Positions 37,349 through 46,881 of a stretch of 64,000 bases of DNA are shown here, piece by piece. The stretch is from CAZMZW01 sp963802275 (lineage in GTDB: Bacteria; Chloroflexota; Anaerolineae; Anaerolineales; Anaerolineaceae), in NCBI GenBank assembly GCA_963802275.1, contig CAWDIB010000004.1, forward strand, positions 558,001-622,000, read 5' to 3'. A program made the position numbers and the translations under genes. Below the pieces are notes generated by a model. The model saw only the letters and a list, made by a program, of their open reading frames with translations, did not search any database and was not told where the DNA came from. Positions within the stretch are counted from its first letter, which is position 1, and each line of letters starts with the position of its first letter.

Positions 37349-37792
37349 TTAGTTATTTTTCGCACCCTGCTTGATCCAATCGTACACCAGTTTCAGCAGA
37401 TCATCGGGTAGCTTGCCGGTAGGGGGCATGATGGGGCCACCTTGTCCTATCAAACGCTGATAAAGGACGCTACCCTCCGGGTTACCAGGCATTACATTTT
37501 TCATCACGCCCTCATAGGATTCCAAGGAATAATTGCTTTTGGAAGGGTGGGTTCCACCCGTGTATTTTTGAAAGATCGGCATAATATCGCGGCTGAAACT
37601 GACCTCTTTTTCACCTGCGTTTGAAGTCTGTGGTTGCACTGTCGCTGGCTCAGAAGTTACAGGAGCAGGTTGCGAAGCAGCGGGCATGACCTCCATCGCA
37701 GGGGCTTTGGCTTCAGCCGGCGCTGGGGCGGGACTGCAAGCAACCAGGACCAGCGAGACAAGTAAAACGCTACTAAAGGCTAATTTTTTCAT
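37349..37792 (-). CDS. Cytochrome c-like lipoprotein lacking the haem-attachment cysteines
   Basis: 147 residues. Lipoprotein signal (LVLVAC, Cys19), a Pro/Ala-rich linker (20-60), then a small cytochrome-c/PSCyt-like domain: VSFSRDIMPIFQKY, ESYEGVMKN, PGNPEGSVLYQRL, GPIMPPTGKLP, and KLVYDWIKQGA. At the exact CxxCH place the sequence is TGGTH (78-82): both cysteines are Thr, the axial His is kept, and the distal Met (Met122) is kept. Covalent haem is therefore unlikely. The reading frame is intact with RBS aggag. Stand-alone, between ppk2 and the NifS-SelD gene; role unknown. Confidence 0.7.
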   Translation of the reverse strand: MKKLAFSSVLLVSLVLVACSPAPAPAEAKAPAMEVMPAASQPAPVTSEPATVQPQTSNAGEKEVSFSRDIMPIFQKYTGGTHPSKSNYSLESYEGVMKNVMPGNPEGSVLYQRLIGQGGPIMPPTGKLPDDLLKLVYDWIKQGAKNN

Positions 37793-37912
37793 TTTTTTCT
37801 CCTAAACGATTCCTTGATGGGATGATTGTATGAGTTCTCCCCCGAAAAAATATTAATGAATTATTAGATGTTCAAATTCTCTTGTGGGTTTTTGTGGCTT
37901 AATTAATATTGC

Positions 37913-40117
37913 TCAGACCACTTCTATTTGCGGTTCTTTCGATGCTACAACCTCGCCGATGGATACAGAGTTGGTAACCCCCGCGGCATGTAATGCCTTA
38001 ATGAACTTTTGTGCTTCACCCGCCGGGAGCGCAACAAGCAATCCACCGGAAGTCTGGGCATCATTCAGCATCATCTGCCTGCCAGTGGAGATATTTTCCG
38101 CATAGTGAACAAATGGACGCGTGTATTCAAAATTATTTCTCGTACCACCAGGTAAAATGCCGCCCGTGACCAGCTCCAGGACACCCTCAAAGAACGGCAC
38201 GGTGTCGGCATGAATGACGGCTTTGATAGTGGATGCCTTAACCATACCGAGCAGGTGCCCCAGCAGACCAAAACCAGTAATATCGGTGCAGGCATGCACC
38301 TGGTGTTGCTGCATCAGCTCACCGGCTTCCTTATTCAATAAGCTCATGCTGGCAATGGCTGTCTGCACATCTTTTTCGGTCAAGGCGCCCTGCTTGAGCG
38401 CAGTGGAAATGATGCCGGTACCGATGGGCTTGGTGAGAACGAGCACATCGCCCGGCTGGGCGCCGGCATTACGAATGATGCGCCCGGGATGGACAATGCC
38501 ACTCACCGCCAGACCGAATTTGGGTTCCAAATCATCCACGGTATGCCCGCCGATGATGGGAATACCTGCCTGGGCAGTCTTATCCAGAGCGCCTTTGAGG
38601 ATGCTTTCAAGAACCGCAAGCGGCAGGCGGTTGGAGGGAAAACCAACAATGTTCAGGGCAAAGATCGGCCTGGCACCCATGGCATAAATATCACTAAGTG
38701 AATTGGCAGCCGAGATGGCACCAAAGGTGTAAGGATCATCCACAATGGGAGTGAAGAAATCAATGGTCTGCACCAGGGCAGTATCCTCATTAATAAGATA
38801 AACCGCGGCATCATCGCCGGTTTCGGTGCCGACCAGGACATTTTTATCACTGTAAACAGGCAGGTCCTTTAAAACTTTCTCCAGTAATTGCGGGCGCAAT
38901 TTGCAGGCACAGCCCAGTCCATGCGTAAAGCGGGTGAGCTTGATCTCCCCGGCTGGTTCTTGCGATACTACTGGTGTTTCAGCAGGTTTGAGGCGGGAAA
39001 TGACCTTTTCGATTTCCTTCAGTGCCTGGTTGACCTCGTCCGGTGTGGTGGTCCTGCCCACCGAAAAGCGGATGGTGCCGATGGCGTAGTCCATAGGCAC
39101 CTGCATGGCGGCAATGACCGGGGAAAGGTCCACCCGGTCGCTGTGGCAGGCAGCACCGGCGGAAGCCGCCAACTGCACCAATTCGGAGACGATGGTGTTG
39201 GCTTCCAATCCGCGGAAGCTGACATTGCAGGTATTGGGCAGCCGCTGCTGTGGATGGCCGTTGACGCGCAGCCAGTCAAAGCGTTCTTTCAGCCCATTTT
39301 CCAACAGGTCACGCATGGTGCGCATGTGCTGCTGGAATTTGGGCAGACCCTGCTGCACCAGCCGGCAGGCCTCACCCAGGGCGGCAATTTCAATCACATT
39401 TTCCGTGCCGGCGCGGCGGTTCTGTTCGTGTTCCGCCCCGTGGATGATCTTATCCAGGCGGACACCGCTGCGGATGTACAAGGCTCCCACTCCCTTGGGG
39501 GCGTAGAGCTTGTGCCCGGCGATGGAAAGCAGGTCCACCCCCAACTCCTGCACATCAACAGGGATCTTGCCGAGGGATTGAGCTGCATCGGTGTGGAACA
39601 GGATCCCATGCTTGCGGGCAATGGCAGCCAATTCGCGAATGGGCTGAATGGTGCCCACCTCATTGTTGGCGTGCATGATGGAAGTCAGGATGGTTTGCGG
39701 GGTGATGGTACTTTCAAATTCCTGCACATCCACCAACCCGTACTCATCCACTGGCAAATAAGTGACGAGGAAGCCCTGCCCTTCCAGGTAGTGCATCACC
39801 TCCATGACGGCCGGGTGTTCAATGGCGGAAGTGATGAGGTGGTTACCTTTGGCACGGTTGGCCAAGGCAGCGCCCTTGATAGCCAGGTTGTTGGCTTCCG
39901 AACCGCTGCCGGTGAAGACGATCTCATCCACCTGCGCACCTACGCAATCCGCCACCTGGCGGCGGGCAGTTTCCACACCCTGTTTGGCCCTGACCCCATA
40001 ATAGTGGGAGCTGGAGGGGTTGCCGAAATCCTCCTGCATATACGTGAGCATGACTTTTATCACTTCAGGAGCGAGCGGAGTGGTTGCGTTATAGTCCAGG
40101 TAAATGGGTTTTTTCAT
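37913..40117 (-). CDS. selD: Fused cysteine desulfurase and selenide, water dikinase (NifS-SelD)
   Basis: 734 residues. Residues 1-380 are a NifS-like desulfurase: LDYNATTPLAPEV, HTDAAQSLGKIPVDVQ, the PLP Lys203 in AGHKLYAPKG, and Cys324 in SAGAACHSD. After a short linker, 392-734 are SelD: HGLGCACK with Cys403 as catalytic nucleophile, Lys406, TGDDAAVY, IGGHTVDDLEP and TDITGFGLLGHL. The first half would deliver selenium from selenocysteine to the second, which makes selenophosphate for selenocysteine or selenouridine. SelA, SelB and YbbB are not in the window. SelD uses Cys, not selenocysteine. Confidence 0.93.
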   Translation of the reverse strand: MKKPIYLDYNATTPLAPEVIKVMLTYMQEDFGNPSSSHYYGVRAKQGVETARRQVADCVGAQVDEIVFTGSGSEANNLAIKGAALANRAKGNHLITSAIEHPAVMEVMHYLEGQGFLVTYLPVDEYGLVDVQEFESTITPQTILTSIMHANNEVGTIQPIRELAAIARKHGILFHTDAAQSLGKIPVDVQELGVDLLSIAGHKLYAPKGVGALYIRSGVRLDKIIHGAEHEQNRRAGTENVIEIAALGEACRLVQQGLPKFQQHMRTMRDLLENGLKERFDWLRVNGHPQQRLPNTCNVSFRGLEANTIVSELVQLAASAGAACHSDRVDLSPVIAAMQVPMDYAIGTIRFSVGRTTTPDEVNQALKEIEKVISRLKPAETPVVSQEPAGEIKLTRFTHGLGCACKLRPQLLEKVLKDLPVYSDKNVLVGTETGDDAAVYLINEDTALVQTIDFFTPIVDDPYTFGAISAANSLSDIYAMGARPIFALNIVGFPSNRLPLAVLESILKGALDKTAQAGIPIIGGHTVDDLEPKFGLAVSGIVHPGRIIRNAGAQPGDVLVLTKPIGTGIISTALKQGALTEKDVQTAIASMSLLNKEAGELMQQHQVHACTDITGFGLLGHLLGMVKASTIKAVIHADTVPFFEGVLELVTGGILPGGTRNNFEYTRPFVHYAENISTGRQMMLNDAQTSGGLLVALPAGEAQKFIKALHAAGVTNSVSIGEVVASKEPQIEVV

Positions 40118-40120
40118 TTT

Positions 40121-40933
40121 TTAAAATACTTCCAGCGTGCCGCGCACCTTGGCTACATATTCAAAACGACGGAACATGAGGTAGCCAAGCAGCACGAACA
40201 CGATGCCAATGAGGATTTCCTGCCCCAGCAGCGGGGAGATATCCACCAATTTTCCGCCGGCGATCAATGCGCGTGTGGCAGCCACCCCGCGGGTGAGCGG
40301 CAGGATGTTGGAAAGCGACTGCATCCAGGCCGGCAGCGTGGCGATCTCCAGGTTGGCGCCGGAGAAGATCAACAGGAGGAAATAGGCGGTGTTATTGACG
40401 AACATGACATTACGGGTGACCAGGCTGAGGCAGCCCAGCAACAGCCCCAGGCCAGCGGTGCTGAAGGTGGTGATGAGGATAGTAAGGGTCAGCGCCGGCA
40501 GGTCTGTTTTGGACAGGTCCAAACTGAAAAGCAGCACGCCCCACAACAAGCCGATGAAGACACCCAGCATGCCATCAAAAATGTGCATGAAAGCCCGCCC
40601 GATGAACAAGGCCATACGATTGGCCGGCGTGCCAAACAGGTAAGGCAGCGTGCCGCTCCAGCGTTCACCACCAATGCTCATGGTCACGCCAAAGATGCCG
40701 CTGGAAGCGGTGAAGATGAGCGAATTGCCGATGACATAATAGGCGGCGTTGTGCGCCCCGGAGGCATAGGCGCCGATAAAGACAAAAAAGAGCATCTGGG
40801 TGAGGGGCGCCATGACCTTGGAAGCCAGGTAGGTCATGGGGCGCAGCCAGGCAAACAGGGCAATATAAGAAAGGAATGCGCCTTCAAAAAAAAGGCGGAT
40901 GTTCAGGATGGTCTTCTTAATCAACGAACTCAT
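40121..40933 (-). CDS. ABC-2 type transporter permease
   Basis: 270 residues, six membrane helices, with the ABC-2 pattern (GERWSGTLPYLFGTPANRMAL in the cytosolic loop, then IGRAFMHIFDGMLGVFIGLL). Third gene of a permease-permease-ATPase exporter set; eleven bp below the first permease. The loop sequence is closely similar in design to that of its partner (GERWTGTLENLVAAPVPIRL), suggesting an old duplication. Cargo unknown. Confidence 0.85.
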   Translation of the reverse strand: MSSLIKKTILNIRLFFEGAFLSYIALFAWLRPMTYLASKVMAPLTQMLFFVFIGAYASGAHNAAYYVIGNSLIFTASSGIFGVTMSIGGERWSGTLPYLFGTPANRMALFIGRAFMHIFDGMLGVFIGLLWGVLLFSLDLSKTDLPALTLTILITTFSTAGLGLLLGCLSLVTRNVMFVNNTAYFLLLIFSGANLEIATLPAWMQSLSNILPLTRGVAATRALIAGGKLVDISPLLGQEILIGIVFVLLGYLMFRRFEYVAKVRGTLEVF

Positions 40934-40943
40934 ACTGGCAATC

Positions 40944-41741
40944 CTATTGAATATTCAGGGTCGCATCCACACGGGCTTTAAAGAGCACTTTGCGGAAGAG
41001 GAACTCGGAAGCAAACAGGTAAATGAGCCCGAAGACGATCATCATCAGCCAGGCAAAGTAAACCTGGTCAAGCGGCATGCCCTGGCTGGTGCTGCCATGC
41101 AGGGCAACCGCCGCCCAATAGGGGGTGAGCAGGTAGCTGAGCGGGGCAGTCCAGCCGGGCAAAACGGTGATGGGAAAGAGAAAGCCAGCCAGGATATAGA
41201 TGGGAAATTCGAGCCCATTCTGGAAGCGCTGCACATCCGGGTTGAGGATGAAGGCGGTGGACATGATCAGCCCGAAACACACAAAGGAGAAAATGGTCAG
41301 GATGGCCGATATGATGAAGAGGAATGGATGGGCGATGCCCAGGGGATAGCCGAGGATGAGCGAAATGACCGCATAACACACCACCACCGAAAGCAAGGAC
41401 TGGGTGATATCCGCCAGGTTCTTGCCGAACACCACCAGACGTATTGGCACCGGGGCTGCCACCAGGTTTTCCAGGGTGCCAGTCCAGCGCTCACCGGTAA
41501 TGCTGTTGCCACTGTTGAATAGCAGCGTAGTCCACAAACCGGTCATGCCGGAGCCGACCGCGACGAAGATAGCGTAATCGGGGGTGGTGCCCTTGAGCAT
41601 CCACAGAGCAAGGAAAGCGATGATCAGCGGCTGAACCAGAATGCCAAAGATGATGAAGGCATCGGTCAGGTTCTGCTTCATCTCCATTTCAAAGGCAATC
41701 AGGATGAGCTGAAGTTGTTGCTGCAAGCGCTTCCAACTCAT
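40944..41741 (-). CDS. ABC-2 type transporter permease
   Basis: 265 residues, six helices, ABC-2 permease. Cytosolic motif ITGERWTGTLENLVAAPVPI and ILAGFLFPITVLPGW. Its start overlaps the ATPase stop by four bases. With the second permease (40121-40933) it would form a heterodimeric membrane channel powered by the ATPase gene upstream. Confidence 0.85.
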   Translation of the reverse strand: MSWKRLQQQLQLILIAFEMEMKQNLTDAFIIFGILVQPLIIAFLALWMLKGTTPDYAIFVAVGSGMTGLWTTLLFNSGNSITGERWTGTLENLVAAPVPIRLVVFGKNLADITQSLLSVVVCYAVISLILGYPLGIAHPFLFIISAILTIFSFVCFGLIMSTAFILNPDVQRFQNGLEFPIYILAGFLFPITVLPGWTAPLSYLLTPYWAAVALHGSTSQGMPLDQVYFAWLMMIVFGLIYLFASEFLFRKVLFKARVDATLNIQ

Positions 41742-42709
41742 GAGCTGCCTCCCACCAGGCGCACATAGGCATCCTCCAGGGTTGGTTCGCGGATGGAGAC
41801 GCGGCCGATCCTCACCCCCTCCAGGGTTTTCATCAATTCCGGCACTGCTTCGGGACCAATCGGCGTCTGCACCAGGATATTCTGGCGCTGATCGCGATTG
41901 TCAATGGTCACACTCTCCACAAAGGGCAGTTCTTTCATTTTATTGATGACTTCAGCAGCAACGCCAAAAGTTTCCAATTCCACAATGGAAAGATCCTTGA
42001 CAATCCTTTTCAGGTTGCCGGGTGTGTCCATGGCAATTATTTTTCCGTGGTTGATGACCGCAATGCGCTGGCAGAGGGCATCTGCCTCGAACATGTAATG
42101 GGTAGTGAGCAGGATGGTCTTTTTCTCGGACTGCAGGCCGAGCACCGCAAGGCGCAGCTCGCGCGCGCCGACCGGATCGAGGCCGATGGTGGGTTCATCC
42201 AGGAAGAGGATCTCGGGGTCGTGGATGAGGGCGCGGGCGATGTGCAGGCGCTGCTTCATGCCGCGCGAGTAGCCCTCCACCTTTTCCTTGCCGCGGTCCT
42301 CCAGCTTGACCAGCTCTAAAAGGTAAGGGATGCGTTTCTTGGCCACCTGCGGGTCAACGTAATAAAGACTGGCGAAATAGCGCAGGTTGTCCTCACCAGA
42401 AAGACGCCAGTAGAGGCCGCGCTCACCGCCGAAAATGAAACCGATGCGCGGGCGGATCTTTTCCGCGTCACGGACGACATCCATGCCGGCCACATGGGCG
42501 GAGCCGCCGCTGGGGATGAGCAAAGTGGTGAGCATCTTGACCGTGGTGGTCTTGCCGGCCCCGTTGGGGCCCAGCAGGCCAAACAACTCACCGGCTTTCA
42601 CCTCGAAGGAGATGGAATCCACCGCGGTGATGGTCTTGGTTTTGCGGTTCAAGACCCCCATGGACGACTTGAACGTCCGGCGTAATTTGGAAACTTCAAT
42701 AGTATGCAT
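41738..42709 (-). CDS. ABC transporter ATP-binding protein (drug/lipid exporter type)
   Basis: 323 residues. Walker A GPNGAGKTT at 47-55, signature SRGMKQRLHIARALI, Walker B ILFLDEPTIGLDP, and H-loop TTHYMFEADAL. A C-terminal extension after about residue 230 (VELETFGVAAEVINKMKELP) is typical of DrrA/ABC-2 exporter ATPases. First gene of the three-gene exporter. No drug, lipid or polysaccharide gene beside it decides the cargo. Confidence 0.92.
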   Translation of the reverse strand: MHTIEVSKLRRTFKSSMGVLNRKTKTITAVDSISFEVKAGELFGLLGPNGAGKTTTVKMLTTLLIPSGGSAHVAGMDVVRDAEKIRPRIGFIFGGERGLYWRLSGEDNLRYFASLYYVDPQVAKKRIPYLLELVKLEDRGKEKVEGYSRGMKQRLHIARALIHDPEILFLDEPTIGLDPVGARELRLAVLGLQSEKKTILLTTHYMFEADALCQRIAVINHGKIIAMDTPGNLKRIVKDLSIVELETFGVAAEVINKMKELPFVESVTIDNRDQRQNILVQTPIGPEAVPELMKTLEGVRIGRVSIREPTLEDAYVRLVGGSS

Positions 42710-42838
42710 AGGCTAATGTTTAAATGATAAGAATGAATGCCTATATTTTAACCTGCATACGTGGCAGTAGCGGTAGGATAAAACGATCTAAATTCAGGGA
42801 AGAGCTAATATCGATTTGTCTGGCGGCTTGCCGAGCGC

Positions 42839-43531
42839 TTACTCAAAAATTTTCACCTTCTTGCCGCAATAGCCGCAGGTATAGTAAATGGGCTTCTCCT
42901 GTTTGCCGCAGTAGGGGCAGGTGTGCACCAACGGCAGGGCATCCCCGGATGGCGGGGGCGGCACCGGGATGTTGTTGGCCTCGAATTGGCCGTTCTCGTC
43001 GTACTGCATTTTGCCGTTCTCATACTCCCAGTATTTCAGTTTGTCCACATACAGCGGTTTTTCCGGCAGGGTTACATTGAACTGGGAGGAGATGATATTG
43101 GCTTGCAACAGGATGCGCTTGGAGACCACTTCGGCATTGGGACCGCTCTGCATCTCCAGCCAGTGCTTGGGGGTGACATAGATGAGCGGCTTGACCTTGG
43201 GATTGAGCTGGGTGATGACGCGGTCCAGCCAGACATTTAAAAAGGTCAGGTCCACATTGGGCATGAGAGCGTTGAGAAGCAGGGGCATGTCGTTCCAGGC
43301 CGGGTTGTTGTACTGGCACAATTCCACCAGGAAGGAGGAATGCTGGAAGGCATCGTTCTCGGCGGTGACGATGGGGCGCTGGTAGATGCCGCGATGGATG
43401 CGGGCCACCTTTTTCCAGTTGGCGTCGAAATTGGGGTCCTTCTGAATGCCGACCATGCCGAGCACATAGGCAAAGCCATACGTATCGGGGATGGCATCCG
43501 GGAATTTATGGACAAAATAACCTTTGATCAT
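42839..43531 (-). CDS. Degenerate GH25-like domain with C-terminal zinc ribbons
   Basis: 230 residues. The order MIKGYFVHKF, YVLGMVGIQKDPNFDANWKKV, RIHRGIYQ, FLNVWLDRVITQL and KPLIYVTPKHW tracks the GH25 (Chalaropsis-type) lysozyme fold. But the first-strand catalytic Asp and the DxE of the usual LDvE strand are absent (MPLLLNALMP at that place), so hydrolase activity is unlikely. The C terminus has two CxxC pairs (TCPYCGKQEK and TCGYCGKKVK), a zinc ribbon. No signal peptide. Domain identity is my inference from pattern only. Confidence 0.55.
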   Translation of the reverse strand: MIKGYFVHKFPDAIPDTYGFAYVLGMVGIQKDPNFDANWKKVARIHRGIYQRPIVTAENDAFQHSSFLVELCQYNNPAWNDMPLLLNALMPNVDLTFLNVWLDRVITQLNPKVKPLIYVTPKHWLEMQSGPNAEVVSKRILLQANIISSQFNVTLPEKPLYVDKLKYWEYENGKMQYDENGQFEANNIPVPPPPSGDALPLVHTCPYCGKQEKPIYYTCGYCGKKVKIFE

Positions 43532-43663
43532 GCTGACCTCGCTTTTGGAAAAACTCGTGAATATAATGAATAGTATATACCAAGATAAAACGAGTTTTCA
43601 AATATCAGGTTCATATATGAGAAGTAATTTGACTATTTAACCATCCATCCGTACACTTAATTC

Positions 43664-45198
43664 ATGCTTGCCCGCGTTTATTCGTGCGCCGTGATCGGCC
43701 TGGAGGGGGTCATCGTCGAGGTGGAGGTGGACCTGGCCTCCGGGCTGCCGGGCATTGTCATCGTCGGGCTGCCGGACCTCTCGGTGCAGGAATCGCGCGA
43801 GCGGGTGCAGTCGGCGGTGAAGAATTCGGGCTTCGCCTTCCCGCGCCGGCGCTTCCGGGTCAACCTGGCGCCGGCGGCGGTGCGCAAGGAGGGTCCGTTC
43901 TACGACCTGCCCATCGCGGTGGGCATCCTGGTGTGCATGGGCTACGTGCCGGCCCAGCGGCTGGCGGACAGCCTGGTGATCGGCGAGGTGTCGCTGGATG
44001 GCAGCGTGCGCCATGCGCGCGGGGTGCTGCCCATGGCGGCCACGGCGCGCGAGAAGGGCTACGCGCGCATCATCCTGCCGGCGGTGGATGCCGCCGAGGC
44101 AGCATTAATTCCCGATCTGGAGGTCATCCCGGTCAACAACCTGGCCGAGCTGGCCGGCTACCTGGCCGGTTCGCTGGACATCCCACCGCACCCGCCGGTC
44201 AGCGCGGATTTCGGGGCGGCCTGGGCGCAGACCGATTTCCGCGAGATCAAGGGGCAGGAACATGTCAAGCGCGCTTTGGAGGTGGCAGCAGCGGGTGGGC
44301 ATAATGTTCTGATGGTCGGTCCGCCCGGGGCGGGCAAGACGCTATTGGCGCGCGCCATCCCAGCCATCCTGCCGGAAATGACGCTGGAGGAATCGCTGGA
44401 GGTGACGCGCATCTACTCGGTGGCGGACCTGCTGCCGCCCGAGGTGCCGCTCATCCGCACGCGGCCGTTCCGCGCCCCGCACCACACCATCTCCAATGCC
44501 GGGCTGGTGGGCGGGGGCAACTGGCCGCATCCGGGAGAGATCTCGCTGGCACACCGCGGGGTGCTCTTTTTGGACGAGCTGCCGGAATTCGGCAAGCATG
44601 TATTGGAAGTGATGCGCCAGCCGTTGGAGGACAAGCTGGTGACCATCAGCCGCGCACGTGGGTCGGTCACCTTCCCGGCCAACTTCCAACTGGTCAGCGC
44701 GATGAATCCCTGCCCGTGCGGCTATTACGGCGACCCACTCAAACCGTGCACCTGCGCAGCAGCCGCCATCACCCTCTACCAGAAGCGCATCTCGGGCCCG
44801 CTGCTGGACCGCATCGACATCCATATCCAGGTGCCGCGGGTGGAATATGAAAAATTGAGCGACGACCGCTTCGGGGAAAGCTCGGATGCCATCCAGAAAC
44901 GGGTGGAATCAGCGCGCCAGGTGCAGCGTCAGCGCTTTGCCGGGCAGATCAGCTGGGGGAAGGGAAAAAGATGTTCTGCAATGCCGACCTGCGGGCAGCC
45001 GACCTGCGCAGCTACTGTGGTCTGGACGAGGCAGGCAAAACGCTGTTGAAATCAGCCATGAACCAGATGCAGCTATCAGCGCGCGCCTACCATCGCATAC
45101 TCAAACTGGCGCGCACCATTGCCGACCTGGCCGGGGAAGAGCAAATTTCCACCACCCACATCGCTGAAGCGCTGCAATACCGGCAGAAAATAGTCTGA
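43664..45198 (+). CDS. comM: YifB/ComM-type Mg-chelatase-like AAA protein (one-base frameshift)
   Basis: About 511 residues after correction. ComM-type helicases promote branch migration during natural transformation in Vibrio; YifB elsewhere is unassigned. N-terminal Lon-like fold (about 1-170), AAA+ core with Walker A VGPPGAGKTLL (219-226) and Walker B LFLDELPEF, zinc-like NPCPCGYYGDPLKPCTC, and the C-terminal lid. At about 44946 the frame breaks; adding one base restores GEGKKMFCNADLRAADLRSYC to the stop at 45198, otherwise it ends at 45049. The gene is unusually G+C-rich compared with its flanks. Confidence 0.9.
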
Positions 45199-45210
45199 TA
45201 CACTATCCTT

Positions 45211-46761
45211 GTGCTGCGAAAAAAAAAGGTTCAAAACCAACTTGCCAGGCTGGCACTGATCCTGGTGATGGCAATCCTGCCATCGCTGCTGGCAACGCTG
45301 ATCGTCGCTACGCAAGCCAAGGCATCGTTGACCGATTTTTTCCCCATCAGCCCGACCGACCAGAATGAATACTGGCACCAGATTGCCACCTTCCATGCAG
45401 TGGGATTCAATGGCGGTTATTACACCAACCTGGAAAAGCCGGCCGTCATCAGCGCCTCGCGGTTCGGTGTGCACGGCCCGTTCTACATTCTTCTACTCGG
45501 GCTGCTTTCAAAGCTGACCGGCTGGACGTATGCCACCCCCATTTTCTACAACATGGTTTTCCTCGCACTTGGCTTTTTCCTCTTCGCCTGGTTTTCACAT
45601 TTGACGAATAAGCAAATCGTATTGGCCGGGCTGGCTTTGGGCTTCTTCGCACCGGTACTTTTATACCTGCCGGGTGCCATGCAGGAAAGTATTCACCAAA
45701 TGGCGGCGATGATATTCGCGTTTATCCTGGGAATTGCGCTCACCCAGCAGGAAAAGACCAAGCCATGGATCAAAGTAATTGCTTTTCTTTTCACGATTGC
45801 CATCGCCCTGAGCCGCGCTTCCTGGTCCTTGATGCTTTTTCCCCTGTTTGCTTTATTTTTGCCAAAGAACATCAAGAGCCAGGCCATCGGATTTCTCGCC
45901 AGCATTGGCTGCCTGCTGGTCATCGCCATTGTCATCGGAATGTTCATCACACCCGGCAACAACACCCTCACGCAAGCGGCTGGGCAATTTTCCTCGGGAT
46001 TGCGCAGCGGTCTGCTGCACATTTTCGGGACAGTGAACGACAACCTTGGATTATTCCTGACCTATGCCAGCCACGCACAAATGGCATTAAGGGTTCAATA
46101 CTGCCTGATCCTGTTCCTTTCACTTGCTTTTTCCATCTATTACTGGAATAAGGACAAAAAGAATGCCAGGAAAAATGGTCTTCAGAATAACAATTTCAAT
46201 ATTTCATTTCTTATCCTAATCATCGTGCTGCCCATTGTCCTGTGGAGCTTCACCCTGTATTTCATTAAAAATGATATTCGATTCATAGCCCCTTACATAC
46301 TGTTGACCGTATTCCTGCTCATATCCCAAAATAAAGAAAAATGGGTCATCCTGTTCATCCTGGTCAACCTGCTGGTTTTCCCGGACGTGTTGCAGCGCTT
46401 CTCCAACCCGGTCAGCAACAATTTCATTTATTCAAGGCAGCAGAACGCAGAGACCAAACAAATCTATGAAAAAATCATCCACTACCAGCCGGATCAGCCC
46501 AATGCCTGGTGCAACACCATCCTCGTGCCGGTGACGCTGTATGATTACCGCATTGCCCTCATCCCACCCGGAATCGGCATCTCGTATGTGCTGGACAACA
46601 ATGGCATTGACCGGGTTCCATTTCCCGCAAAATCCAAATATATCCTGGTTACCCCGCGTCAGCTCAAAGAGATCGATCCACAAGACCTTATTCACCTCGA
46701 GAAAGCAGCCGAATTTTCAGACAGCGCCCTATTCATCAATCAGGTATCTGGTTGTCCCTAA
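45211..46761 (+). CDS. Multi-pass membrane protein, GT-C-like
   Basis: 516 residues with about ten helices. After the first helix an outer-loop motif SPTDQNEYWHQIAT (Asp50, Glu53) lies where GT-C glycosyltransferases have their acidic catalytic residues; a soluble C-terminal part of about 100 residues follows. The start is GTG at 45211 with no clear RBS, 12 bp after comM. A sugar-transfer role is likely but the donor and acceptor are unknown. Similar in style to the 5720-7630 protein, without close sequence identity that I can see. Confidence 0.5.
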   Translation: MLRKKKVQNQLARLALILVMAILPSLLATLIVATQAKASLTDFFPISPTDQNEYWHQIATFHAVGFNGGYYTNLEKPAVISASRFGVHGPFYILLLGLLSKLTGWTYATPIFYNMVFLALGFFLFAWFSHLTNKQIVLAGLALGFFAPVLLYLPGAMQESIHQMAAMIFAFILGIALTQQEKTKPWIKVIAFLFTIAIALSRASWSLMLFPLFALFLPKNIKSQAIGFLASIGCLLVIAIVIGMFITPGNNTLTQAAGQFSSGLRSGLLHIFGTVNDNLGLFLTYASHAQMALRVQYCLILFLSLAFSIYYWNKDKKNARKNGLQNNNFNISFLILIIVLPIVLWSFTLYFIKNDIRFIAPYILLTVFLLISQNKEKWVILFILVNLLVFPDVLQRFSNPVSNNFIYSRQQNAETKQIYEKIIHYQPDQPNAWCNTILVPVTLYDYRIALIPPGIGISYVLDNNGIDRVPFPAKSKYILVTPRQLKEIDPQDLIHLEKAAEFSDSALFINQVSGCP

Positions 46762-46881
46762 AAACAAATAAAGTAAAAAATCCAATAATTGGCTCATTTC
46801 TTGCAACATAAATAGCATCAAATAAGTGATTGAAATAATGAGAAAAATAACTAAAATATGCATTATTGCAGGAGGATCCGT

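Noticed and set aside
38888..40981. A 697-codon open frame on the plus strand opposite NifS-SelD
   Set aside because: It is antisense to a protein with complete catalytic motifs and reads as low-complexity, His/Gln-rich sequence; it results from the G+C-biased third positions of the real gene.
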